A stretch of DNA of 49,177 nucleotides from Marinomonas shanghaiensis (GTDB taxonomy: Bacteria; Pseudomonadota; Gammaproteobacteria; Pseudomonadales; Marinomonadaceae). The position numbers and the translations under genes were made by a program. The notes below the pieces were generated by a model. The model made no database searches. It was not told the origin of the DNA and saw nothing but the letters and a program-made list of their open reading frames with translations. Shown here piece by piece: positions 22,311-29,953 of the stretch (position 1 is its first letter; the number at the start of each line of letters is the position of its first letter). Location: assembly GCF_003259175.1 (NCBI RefSeq), contig NZ_QGOK01000028.1:1-49177 (forward strand). Reading direction: 5' to 3'.

Positions 22311-23243
22311 CTATTCCCCTGTTGTCGCGTTGATCAATAATGGCGGTAACCATTTGTAGATGAACTTTCTATCCTGCCCTGCTTTCGCCCCTGTCCAGTA
22401 GCCATGCCAATGGGCGCGGCGAATGTGTGGAGCGGGGCCGTTTCTTGTTTCGCCTTTTGGCTCGCTGTAAATTGCCCTTAATTGCTGGGCGACTTTCTCG
22501 CCAACTTTCCATGTTTTCGGCTTTTTGGGAGGGAAAAGCTTCCACTCGCCCTTTACTTTTTTGGCTTTCGGTCGCTGCGGTAGTTCGTGCTCTATGCGCG
22601 CTATGTCTGGCTCTTCACTGCACAGATAAAGCAATAGGCTAATGCAGTGGTGCGCTATTTTGCTTTGATGTTCAACCATTTTTTCAAACGGCCAGTTGTA
22701 TTTATTAATGCCGCCTTGCTTTGCGCCTTCGCTGATCGCTCGGTCTATGGCTTCGGTCACTGTGTGTTCACCCATGTGCAATATGATGGGGTAGAGCATT
22801 TCGTCACTGTCGATTAGTAAGCGTAACTCACTGCGTTTTGTGTTGATGTCGAATTCTAGGTGGGCAAAAAAACCATAAATGTCTTCTAGACCTGGCGTTT
22901 CGATATACATGCCCCATTCAGGTAGGCGGTGCAAAACTTCGACAGGCAAGTCGCCCTTGGCCGTGGTGCTGGAAATAGCCTCATAAACGGCCGGTTCGAA
23001 TTGGTAAACGCCTTGCGTGTAACGCCACGCGATTAATGCGGATAATCGCGCCACATCGCCAATGCGATTCGGTGGCATGGCACCACCTTCTGACACGATG
23101 GCGTAAGTCGCGGCCATGGGAAGGAAACACCAAGACGGCCAATCGGGCAGATCTTTGCCTTTGCTTTGACGGAATGTGTTTACCTGTTTCCAAGCGTTTG
23201 GGTACATGTGGCCTGCAGCGGCTAAATGATTTGATGGGCGCAT
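22311..23243 (-). CDS. AcrVA2-like anti-CRISPR protein
   Basis: A 310-residue protein whose C-terminus PHIRRAHWHGYWTG followed by RKFIYKWLPPLLIN closely resembles the end of AcrVA2 from Moraxella bovoculi as I recall it. The middle patterns (DLPVEVLHRLPEWGMYIETP, LLLYLCSEEPDI) and overall length (~320) also agree. AcrVA2 lowers Cas12a by acting on its mRNA during translation. Homologues are known outside Cas12a hosts, so the target here is open. GAGGAA precedes the ATG. It is the second gene of the promoter B operon. Confidence 0.75.
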   Translation of the reverse strand: MRPSNHLAAAGHMYPNAWKQVNTFRQSKGKDLPDWPSWCFLPMAATYAIVSEGGAMPPNRIGDVARLSALIAWRYTQGVYQFEPAVYEAISSTTAKGDLPVEVLHRLPEWGMYIETPGLEDIYGFFAHLEFDINTKRSELRLLIDSDEMLYPIILHMGEHTVTEAIDRAISEGAKQGGINKYNWPFEKMVEHQSKIAHHCISLLLYLCSEEPDIARIEHELPQRPKAKKVKGEWKLFPPKKPKTWKVGEKVAQQLRAIYSEPKGETRNGPAPHIRRAHWHGYWTGAKAGQDRKFIYKWLPPLLINATTGE

Positions 23244-23293
23244 ATTGGTTCCTCGGTTTGAAAATTGGGCGACTATCGGCGCCCGATTTTTGA

Positions 23294-23977
23294 TTAGTCG
23301 TCAAGCTCTGCGTCAGGGTAGGCGAACTCGCGTAATTCGTCTTCCCATGCGTCTGGGTAGTTGCCGCGATCTAGGATAAATCCTGCCACCGTGATTGGTA
23401 GTTCATGGCCTGCCACCAAATACTCAATCCAAACGCCCTCTAACTGATCTAGCATCCACTCTAGCGTAGGCTCCCGCTCAAACAGGTAGCCGTTATCCTC
23501 GCTGTCCGCCACTTCTTGGGCAAACGCTTTGATTGACTGGTTTTCGTTCGGAAATAGCTGGGTTTCAATCCATGTAGCAATATCGATAATCCCGCCATCA
23601 AAATTGCTCTCTAAATCTAGCGACTCAATGATAGATAGGGCTTCGTCAGTAAAACGACCAACGTAGTTGTTGCCGTCCCATTCCTCAGTCGCGCCGTCGA
23701 GGATGGTTTGGAATTTCTCGGAGTTGTCTCCAATGACCTCCGCTATCTGATTTGCTGGTGTTTCTGGATTAATGGGAAAGCGCAGTTCGGGGCTGTGCCA
23801 TACCGCCGCACTTGCAGCATTGTCAGTTTCGCGACTGTAGTCTGCATTGATTTCGCCGGTGCGAATATCCAGAGAAATAAAGGCCAACTGGGCCTGAATT
23901 TCCTGAGGGTATTTGCGGTAAACAGGGAAGCGGTGCGCTGATTCAGGGTTAAAAACGATGGTTAGTTGAGTAGTCAT
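23294..23977 (-). CDS. Acidic protein upstream of AcrVA2-like gene (227 aa)
   Basis: Not recognised. Strongly acidic throughout, ending AYPDAELDD, with ATEEWDGNNYVGRFTDEALS in the centre. Highly acidic proteins in counter-defence loci are sometimes DNA mimics; here that is only a possibility. It is the first gene from promoter B. Confidence 0.7.
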   Translation of the reverse strand: MTTQLTIVFNPESAHRFPVYRKYPQEIQAQLAFISLDIRTGEINADYSRETDNAASAAVWHSPELRFPINPETPANQIAEVIGDNSEKFQTILDGATEEWDGNNYVGRFTDEALSIIESLDLESNFDGGIIDIATWIETQLFPNENQSIKAFAQEVADSEDNGYLFEREPTLEWMLDQLEGVWIEYLVAGHELPITVAGFILDRGNYPDAWEDELREFAYPDAELDD

Positions 23978-23980
23978 AAT

Positions 23981-24095
23981 TTCACCTATCTATTCGTGAA
24001 TGGGTTCGGGCCAGTCCCTCACTCCATGTAAGCTATATTAATATGGGTTAGCCCATAAGTAAAGCATTAACTCTGATTTATTTTAAATTATTTTC
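23981..24095. repeat. Duplicated promoter-leader block, copy B
   Basis: Partner of 21991-22105 at a constant offset of 1990 bases. It keeps the codons for ENNLK-stop of the 73-aa gene although no such gene continues upstream, so it carries a truncated gene end. This shows the block was copied as a unit. Confidence 0.95.
24035..24063 (-). promoter_or_regulatory. Island promoter B with near-perfect operator
   Basis: The same TTTACT-N17-TAATAT layout as promoter A (24063-24058 and 24040-24035). The operator at 24042-24057 reads TATGGGTTAGCCCATA, with one base changed from the perfect palindrome, so repressor affinity may differ between the two promoters. Confidence 0.75.
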
Positions 24096-24297
24096 CGTCA
24101 CCATGCCGTCACTAATGGTATTTTGATGAGTGGCATTTTATCAATGTTTTTGCTGCTTTCGCGTCTGTTGTTTTGTATTCCAATGAAGAATACAAAGTTG
24201 GATATTCGCGCGCGTAGGGCTTGCTGATCGCTAAGTTAGGGGCTATATTTTGTTCATGCTCTGATAACTGCGTTTGAAGGGCGAACACATTACCAAG

Positions 24298-24322
24298 AAC
24301 CCGCCGGATGAGCGGGTTTTTT
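24298..24322 (+). terminator. Intrinsic terminator before the late region
   Basis: AACCCGC (24298-24304) pairs with GCGGGTT (24312-24318) around a 7-base loop, and six T (24317-24322) follow. It lies upstream of the lysis genes, so late transcripts starting before it would need readthrough. Confidence 0.8.
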
Positions 24323-24376
24323 CGTTTCTGGCCTTGAGGGTTTCTATGACTAATTAGATTGGCGTTGCTATAGCGT

Positions 24377-24411
24377 GTTAGATCGCACGTTTTATCCGTT
24401 AGATCGCATGT
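24377..24411. repeat. Two 14-base direct repeats, 21 bases apart
   Basis: GTTAGATCGCACGT (24377-24390) and GTTAGATCGCATGT (24398-24411) differ at one base and lie two helical turns apart. This geometry fits a pair of activator or repressor binding sites near the late control region. Confidence 0.7.
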
Positions 24412-24506
24412 GATGTCGACGTATCCCGCATGATGTGGCCCAAGTGGCAGGGATTAGGTAGGGTTCGCGCCCCTTTAGTGAGTAAGTTAGCGTTATATGA
24501 TTTTTT

Positions 24507-24530
24507 AGAGCCTCGCATTCGCGGGGCTTT
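24507..24530 (+). terminator. Terminator immediately upstream of holin
   Basis: A 10-bp stem (24507-24516 with 24521-24530, including G-T pairs) and an ATTC loop, followed by CTTGTTTCT. It sits 22 bases before the holin ATG. Confidence 0.65.
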
Positions 24531-24552
24531 CTTGTTTCTAAAAGGCCATTTT

Positions 24553-24846
24553 ATGAAATTCCTACCCGATGAGCTGCTTCAGACTGCCGCATTTGTGTTG
24601 GTGGGGGTTCTGGGGGGAGCTGTGAAATACCTTCGTGATTTTCAACAAAACGCCAAAAAATTCTCATTAATTCATATGCTTATCGCTGTTTTTACTGGCG
24701 GCTTTTTGGGTATGTTGACGTTCTTTTTGTGTACGTCGATGAACATGCCGCCCGCTGCAACAGGTTTTATGTCCGGTGTGGCAGGGTTGATGGGCGATGA
24801 AGCAATCAAGCTATTTATCAACCGATTCAAGCGGAGCTTGTCATGA
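24553..24846 (+). CDS. Phage holin (LydA-like)
   Basis: A 97-residue protein with membrane segments at ~10-26 (TAAFVLVGVLGGAVKYL), ~38-58 (LIHMLIAVFTGGFLGMLTFF) and ~65-85, like LydA-type holins that open the inner membrane for the endolysin. AAAGG precedes the ATG at 24553. It heads the lysis cassette and overlaps the endolysin gene by ATGA. Confidence 0.8.
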   Translation: MKFLPDELLQTAAFVLVGVLGGAVKYLRDFQQNAKKFSLIHMLIAVFTGGFLGMLTFFLCTSMNMPPAATGFMSGVAGLMGDEAIKLFINRFKRSLS

Positions 24847-25361
24847 GTTTAAATCTCTCTCAATTTCGTGAATACGTTGTGATTCCTGCGTTAAATCAAT
24901 TAGATGGCATTGCTTATTCGTTAGTTGCTGATCAGTTAGTGATGGGGACGCTGGCTCAAGAGTCGCATGGAACATACATCAAGCAGCTCGGCAAAGGCCC
25001 TGCAATGGGGTTGTTTCAGATGGAGCCAGCAACGCATAAAGATTTGTGGCTTAACTTCATCAAATACAGACGCCCTGTTCAGTGTTCGTTATTGCTGATG
25101 ACTTCGGATAGCGTGGATGCGAATTATTACTCCAACGGCTGGCCCGACCATAACGCGCTCGTTTGGAACAATCGTTATGCTGCAGCAATGTGCCGAGTTC
25201 ACTATTTCAGACGGCCTGAACCGTTGCCGAAAGCCAATGATATCAAGGCGTTAGCGTCATACTGGAAGAAGCACTACAACACTGTTCACGGTGCTGGCAC
25301 TGTTGAGGAGTTTATTAAAAACTTCCCATACGATCTGTATGGGCTAGAGAAAGAGGGTTAG
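24843..25361 (+). CDS. Endolysin, lysozyme-fold
   Basis: A 172-residue peptidoglycan-cleaving enzyme candidate. LVMGTLAQESHGTYIKQLGK, then GPAMGLFQMEPATHKDLW have the shape of a transglycosylase/lysozyme active site, with the Glu of QESHG as the likely acid. There is no signal peptide, so it would leave the cell through the holin. GGAG lies before the ATG. Confidence 0.8.
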   Translation: MSLNLSQFREYVVIPALNQLDGIAYSLVADQLVMGTLAQESHGTYIKQLGKGPAMGLFQMEPATHKDLWLNFIKYRRPVQCSLLLMTSDSVDANYYSNGWPDHNALVWNNRYAAAMCRVHYFRRPEPLPKANDIKALASYWKKHYNTVHGAGTVEEFIKNFPYDLYGLEKEG

Positions 25362-25363
25362 TT

Positions 25364-25864
25364 ATGCGTGTAAGAAAGGTAATGATAATTGGGGTTGGTA
25401 TTGCTGTTGCTGCTGTGGCGGCGATGGCATCGCTTGCTGGCTTTGATGCGGTTTCGGCTTCTGGGTTGTTAGCGATATCAGATGGTTGGTTGGGCTTGAC
25501 GGTTGGTAAGTCGCCAATGGCGCTTGGTCTGCTTGTTTTTGCTATTGGCGTGTTGTGTTCGTTGGTGTTTTATCGACGACTTCTTCTTGGCTCTTTGCTG
25601 TTCTTCTTCTCGTTTGCTGCTTATGCGGCTGAGGTTGTAGCGGTTGATGATGGCGGCTTGATTGCCATGATTTTTGGTGCATTGCCTGCGTTGATTGAGC
25701 TGCTACCCGCATGGGTTGGTGTGCTGGTTGGTGTGCTGTATGCGGTGGCGCACTTGGTTGCTACATTGCCCGCTAAATTTACGGCCAATTGGCCTAGTTG
25801 GTTGAAATCATTGATTAATTTGATGGCCGCTAACTATGGCAAGGCTAAAAATAAAGATGGCTAG
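25364..25864 (+). CDS. Membrane protein in lysis cassette (166 aa)
   Basis: Hydrophobic segments at ~7-28, ~50-68, ~73-90 and ~98-135. There is no recognised domain. By position it may help lysis or be a second holin or antiholin. AGAGGG precedes the ATG. Confidence 0.65.
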   Translation: MRVRKVMIIGVGIAVAAVAAMASLAGFDAVSASGLLAISDGWLGLTVGKSPMALGLLVFAIGVLCSLVFYRRLLLGSLLFFFSFAAYAAEVVAVDDGGLIAMIFGALPALIELLPAWVGVLVGVLYAVAHLVATLPAKFTANWPSWLKSLINLMAANYGKAKNKDG

Positions 25865-26078
25865 TTTGCTGAAATTACTGCTCATTCTTATTGAATGGGC
25901 AGTGCAGTTGAAGAGACGTGATGATGAAGCACAGAAGCAAGAGCGACTTGATGAGGCGCGCAATGATCCTGCCAGTTATCTGCGTCGGTTTGGTCGGGTG
26001 CAGCGCGCTAAGCCCTACGACTCAAGGGCAGACATGCACGACGGTGGAGCCAGTACTGATAAACACGACAGTCAATGA
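25857..26078 (+). CDS. Rz-like inner-membrane spanin
   Basis: A 73-residue protein with an N-terminal anchor (MASLLKLLLILIEWAVQL) followed by a charged periplasmic helix (RRDDEAQKQERLDEARND). It is shorter than lambda Rz but carries the Rz1-like lipoprotein gene nested in another frame, the classic spanin arrangement. Confidence 0.65.
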   Translation: MASLLKLLLILIEWAVQLKRRDDEAQKQERLDEARNDPASYLRRFGRVQRAKPYDSRADMHDGGASTDKHDSQ

Positions 26079-26160
26079 CGTGGCTTTCATCGTGCCGATA
26101 GATGAGATGGGGCAGATAACCGCCTACATAGAGCAGCTGAGGCAGTGTGTTGATGGATGA
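25951..26160 (+). CDS. Rz1-like outer-membrane lipoprotein spanin
   Basis: A 69-residue protein with signal MRRAMILPVICVGLVGC and lipobox LVGC, so lipidation at Cys17 is expected. The mature part is short and Thr/Pro-bearing. It overlaps the Rz-like gene by 128 bases in a different frame. Starts further upstream (25921) are possible. Confidence 0.7.
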   Translation: MRRAMILPVICVGLVGCSALSPTTQGQTCTTVEPVLINTTVNDVAFIVPIDEMGQITAYIEQLRQCVDG

Positions 26161-26866
26161 TTTCAGATTCTCAATCAAAGATGATGCAAAGTATGTCGAG
26201 CGCGTATTGAATCAGTTGCACAAGGATGTGATTCCAAAGGCTACCGTCCGCGCTCTGAATCGTACAGCCGACAAAGTTCAAGAGCATTTGGTTAAGGTCG
26301 TCTTGCCAAAATACATAGACAGACCAACAAGATGGACGCTTAATTCTGTTTATAATCGATACTCCAATCAAAAAAACTTAGAGGCCGCTGTGTTCTTGAA
26401 GGGGGCCAATGGTGGTGTGTTAAATCATCTAGACCCAATGATAGCGGGCGGAGACCGAAAGCCTAAAGCTTTTGAGAAAAGGTTGCGTCGCGCTGGTCTG
26501 ATTCGGGCAACTCAGTACGCTGTGCCTGGCGGTGATGTAAAGCTGGATAGCTTTGGCAACATAACCAAAGCTATGACAGCCCATATATTACGTGATGTAC
26601 AGGCGTTCACAGAGGCAGGGAGCCATCAGAATACATCGCGGCAAGCGCGCAAGTATTTCATTCTACCCAAATCGCCACACAAACCTATCGGCATTTACTA
26701 CAAGCAAGGGAAGAAACTTAAGCAAGTCATTGCGTTTACTGAGAGCGTGCCGAGTTACGAGAGGCGTCTGCCGTTTTATAAAGAGGCTGACAAGATGGCA
26801 CGACAGGTAATAAGTGAGGAATTTTCGGAAGCTGCGAAATATTATGCGTCTAAGATGGCTAAGTGA
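26153..26866 (+). CDS. Putative minor tail protein (GpZ-like)
   Basis: A 237-residue basic protein: KDDAKYVERVLNQLHKDVIP, KATVRALNRTADKVQEHLVK resembles the start of lambda gpZ-type tail proteins, which act in tail completion. It lies just before the terminase genes rather than among the tail genes, an arrangement seen in related prophages. It overlaps the spanin gene by 8 bases. Confidence 0.6.
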   Translation: MDDFRFSIKDDAKYVERVLNQLHKDVIPKATVRALNRTADKVQEHLVKVVLPKYIDRPTRWTLNSVYNRYSNQKNLEAAVFLKGANGGVLNHLDPMIAGGDRKPKAFEKRLRRAGLIRATQYAVPGGDVKLDSFGNITKAMTAHILRDVQAFTEAGSHQNTSRQARKYFILPKSPHKPIGIYYKQGKKLKQVIAFTESVPSYERRLPFYKEADKMARQVISEEFSEAAKYYASKMAK

Positions 26867-27205
26867 TTGATAAATATACTTTACGGGTCCTTCCCAGCCC
26901 TACCCCCTATGGGGGTTATTCTGACCCCATAGTATTTCTAGCTATAAAATGTTCCTAGGACTTCCTTCCTTTTTGATGACTGGTCACACGAATTCATAAC
27001 CTTTATCTTCGAATTTTATGTGATCGATTTTGCAATGGTTTTTTATTCCAATTTTCATTTTTAAAACTGGCGGTTGAGGCGACCACTCCGACCGCCTCTT
27101 TATCTGTTTTTCACTAAGCAACATTGTTGTGCGCATGAGGGTGCTTTCTCTTGATCGAATAATGTTTGCTTTCAAATGTTTAGCTTTTCTTTGTGGGTTT
27201 TTGAA
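26867..27205. other. Intergenic region before terminase, candidate cos region
   Basis: 339 bases without a gene. It contains ACCCCC-TAT-GGGGGT, nearby GGGTCC and GACCCC runs (26885-26930), AT-rich stretches, and a GGCGGT/ACCGCC hairpin (27069-27096) with a T-rich tail. Lambda-type phages with Nu1/GpA terminase carry cos just upstream of nu1, so this is the most likely place. The exact nicking site is not visible to me. Confidence 0.45.
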
Positions 27206-27691
27206 ATGGGTAAAAAAGTCCAGAAAAAAGAGCTTGCCGACATACTCGGAGTGACTGAAAAAACACTCACTACGTGGCAAAAAAACGGCATGCCTATCGA
27301 AATTGTTGGCGGTCGAGGCCAGCGAAATACATACGACACTGAGGACGTAATTGAATGGCTTGTTACCCAACGAATGATGAAAGCAGGAGTGGGGCAGGGT
27401 AAGGAAGTTTCTAATGCTTATGATCTGGAAATAGAGACCGCTCGGCTGAAGCACTGGCAAGCAACAGAAAAAGAGATTTCAGTGCGCGAAGAGGCTAAGC
27501 AGTTAATAAGGAGACCTGATATCGAATTTAAGCTAGGCCAGATTATTACCTCTGCAAAATCAGGATTGATGAACTTAGCACCGCGTCTTTCTCAGCGCCT
27601 TGGATTAACTAAAGAACAAAAAGCGATCGTAGAAGACGAAGTGAAATCGGCGTTGGTGAGTATGGGGGGTGATCATGTCATTGATGAGTGA
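27206..27691 (+). CDS. Terminase small subunit (Nu1-like)
   Basis: A 161-residue protein with an N-terminal winged HTH (VQKKELADILGVTEKTLTTW, NGMPIEIVGGRGQRNTYD), as in lambda Nu1, which binds cos, and a helical C-terminus that contacts the large subunit. The ATG at 27206 is chosen; an upstream start at 27176 adds only a hydrophobic stub. It overlaps the terL start by 17 bases. Confidence 0.88.
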   Translation: MGKKVQKKELADILGVTEKTLTTWQKNGMPIEIVGGRGQRNTYDTEDVIEWLVTQRMMKAGVGQGKEVSNAYDLEIETARLKHWQATEKEISVREEAKQLIRRPDIEFKLGQIITSAKSGLMNLAPRLSQRLGLTKEQKAIVEDEVKSALVSMGGDHVIDE

Positions 27692-29729
27692 TAATTTCCT
27701 GCCAGATATAAACTTCGCCAACATGGACGAAGTTTATGAAAACCTAGAATCGCTTTGGCTACCACCGCCAGATGAATCAATCACAGAATGGGCGGAAAAA
27801 TACCGCAAGCTTTCAAGAGAAAACAGCGCATTACCTGGTGATTACCGAGTATCGGTAACACCGTTTTTAAAAGAGATCCAAGACGCGTGCTGTGACCCAG
27901 AGATACCGCGTGTTGTTTGTCAAAAATCCGCTCAGGTTGCTTGGACAGATGGCGTAATAAACAACGTTATCGGCTACCACATTCACCGCGACCCCTGTCC
28001 GGCGCTTGTGTTGTTCCCGACTGAGGATATGGCCGAGCGTTATTCAAAAGAAAAATTCGCGCCCATGATTAGGGATAGCGAACCGCTTGCCGAAAGAATC
28101 AATCAACAATCTCGAAACGCTGGCAACACGATATTAAGTAAGCATTTTCGAGGCGGTCACCTTGAGCTGGTCGGTTCGAATGCACCATCAAAACTGGCAT
28201 CGTCTCCCATTCGATTGATATTGGTCGAAGAACCAGACCGCTGTTCGCGCAACTCAGGTGGCGAAGGTAACTCGCTCAAGCTCGCATACGAGCGCGGCAA
28301 AACCTTCTATAACCGAAAAATCATTCTTGGCGGCTCCCCCACATTAAAGGGGAAAAGCGAAATAGAACGCGAAATGGCGCTTAGTGATAAGCGCCATTTC
28401 TTTATCCCATGTCCATGCTGTGGCGATTTTATAACGCTTAAGTGGAATATGGTCGTGTGGGAGAAAGCCCAAGAAGAAATTCACGAGGTTTACGAAGAGC
28501 ACTTACCAGAAACCGCCAAAATCAAATGCTCAAGCTGTGAAGGGCTTTTTACAAATAACCAAAAAAACGAAGCGCTGCAGCTTGGCGAATGGCGAGCGAC
28601 GGCCCCCTTTACGGGCGTGGCAGGCTTTTACATAAATGAGCTATACAGCCCATTCCCGAACGCCAAACTGCAGGATGTAGTCGAGAAATTTTTAGAGGCT
28701 CATAAATTCGAAAAGATGGGTGACAACACCCTGATGACGACATGGAAAAACACGTCAATGGGTGAAACCTTTGAAGTGGAAAGTGAAAGTATTGACGCCA
28801 CGGGCTTTGAAAATCGTCGTGAAGTTTATCAAGCCGATGTACCGCACGATGGCATCATCATAACGTGTTGGTTTGATACACAGGACGATCGCTTGGAGGG
28901 TGAGTTCGTTGCGTGGGGGCCAAACGAGGAAACGTGGTCACTAGATTACGTCAAATTACATGGCGATCTATCCCGTCCTGAAATTTGGAACGAACTAGAA
29001 AAACACATGAACCGCGAATTTATCAGCGCTACGGGCGTGATTCATCGCGCTAGATTGTGCGGCATTGATGCTGGCGGTCACTTCACGTCAGAGGTTCATA
29101 AATTCTGTCGTCGTGATCCGTTCCGATATATCCCGACATTCGGATCAAAGGAAAAAGGCTCAACGAAACCTGTTGCCAGCTTCCCAGATAAAGCCAATGC
29201 CAAGCACAAAACATACCTCACTGAGCTAAATACAATCACAGCTAAACAGGTGATCTATGCGCGAATTAAGCACCAGAAACACGGCCCCGGCTACTGTCAT
29301 TTCCCTCTCAAAGAGATATATGACGAGCGGTACTTTCATGGGCTCGTGATCGAGAAAATGACGATCAAGCATAAAAACGGCCAAGGTTATGTGGATTTTG
29401 AAAACCCACCTGGAGGCCGAAACGAGCCGCTAGATTGTCGCGTCGGCAACTTCGCAATGATCCGAATACTACAGCAAAACTATGGTATGCAGCTCCGATC
29501 ACTCCAAAAACTCATGGACAAAACAATGCCAACGATCGAACCGTCCGCGCCTCAATTCGTGCAAACCGAAATCGAACCAGAGTCGCCAAAGCCAACCGAA
29601 GCGCCAGCGCCAGCAGCAAAGCCAGCCGAAGCGCCAGCGCCAAAGACAGACGAGAAAGCGGTGACATCAAGCGAGCCACCAAAGCCTAAAAAACGATCCT
29701 TTGGCAAGACGGGGAGTATCAAAACGTGA
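27675..29729 (+). CDS. Terminase large subunit (GpA family)
   Basis: A 684-residue DNA packaging ATPase/nuclease. Family landmarks are WAEKYRKLSRENSALPGDYR, VCQKSAQVAWTDG, LILVEEPDRCSR, the metal-binding-like CPCCGDFITLKW, and the C-terminal nuclease-region CGIDAGGHFTSEV. A Pro/Ala-rich tail (PAPAAKPAEAPAPK) ends the protein. GGGGGG stands before the ATG. Confidence 0.95.
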   Translation: MSLMSDNFLPDINFANMDEVYENLESLWLPPPDESITEWAEKYRKLSRENSALPGDYRVSVTPFLKEIQDACCDPEIPRVVCQKSAQVAWTDGVINNVIGYHIHRDPCPALVLFPTEDMAERYSKEKFAPMIRDSEPLAERINQQSRNAGNTILSKHFRGGHLELVGSNAPSKLASSPIRLILVEEPDRCSRNSGGEGNSLKLAYERGKTFYNRKIILGGSPTLKGKSEIEREMALSDKRHFFIPCPCCGDFITLKWNMVVWEKAQEEIHEVYEEHLPETAKIKCSSCEGLFTNNQKNEALQLGEWRATAPFTGVAGFYINELYSPFPNAKLQDVVEKFLEAHKFEKMGDNTLMTTWKNTSMGETFEVESESIDATGFENRREVYQADVPHDGIIITCWFDTQDDRLEGEFVAWGPNEETWSLDYVKLHGDLSRPEIWNELEKHMNREFISATGVIHRARLCGIDAGGHFTSEVHKFCRRDPFRYIPTFGSKEKGSTKPVASFPDKANAKHKTYLTELNTITAKQVIYARIKHQKHGPGYCHFPLKEIYDERYFHGLVIEKMTIKHKNGQGYVDFENPPGGRNEPLDCRVGNFAMIRILQQNYGMQLRSLQKLMDKTMPTIEPSAPQFVQTEIEPESPKPTEAPAPAAKPAEAPAPKTDEKAVTSSEPPKPKKRSFGKTGSIKT

Positions 29730-29953
29730 CAGAGCTACAAGAAGCGCAAGCTGAATTGGCCGCACTCAAAGCGGCCAAGTTAAAACGCCTGCAAGGCACA
29801 GCAACACAAAGTGTATCGGGCGATGGTGACAGCATCACATTCGCCACGGTGTCAATTCCACAAATGAATGCCGAAATAACCCGTCTTACTCGTCGCATTC
29901 GTGCGCTCGGTGGTGGGGGTCGAGGCATCACAGCTAATCCGGTGCCACGATGA
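29726..29953 (+). CDS. Head-tail joining protein gpW
   Basis: 75 residues with the gpW pattern LQEAQAELAALKAAKLKRLQ, VSGDGDSITF and INxEITRLTRRIRAL-like helix. gpW plugs the portal before tail attachment. It starts with GTG at 29726, with GGGGAG upstream, overlapping the terL stop. Confidence 0.88.
   Translation: MTELQEAQAELAALKAAKLKRLQGTATQSVSGDGDSITFATVSIPQMNAEITRLTRRIRALGGGGRGITANPVPR

Larger units (their letters stand above)
24096..24552. other. Non-coding divergent region before the lysis genes
   Basis: No convincing gene is seen. The region holds two terminators (24298-24322 and 24507-24530) and a 14-base direct repeat (24377, 24398). It must contain the start or antitermination site of late transcription. 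One open frame from 24430 runs into the holin but lacks a ribosome site before 24553. Confidence 0.6.

Noticed and set aside
24440..24480. tRNA-like GGGTTCGCGCCCC segment
   Set aside because: Only a T-arm-like piece is seen; no acceptor, D or anticodon stem could be assembled around it.
24430..24552. Longer start for the holin gene
   Set aside because: The extension crosses the terminator at 24507-24530 and has no ribosome site; the protein from 24553 has normal holin length.
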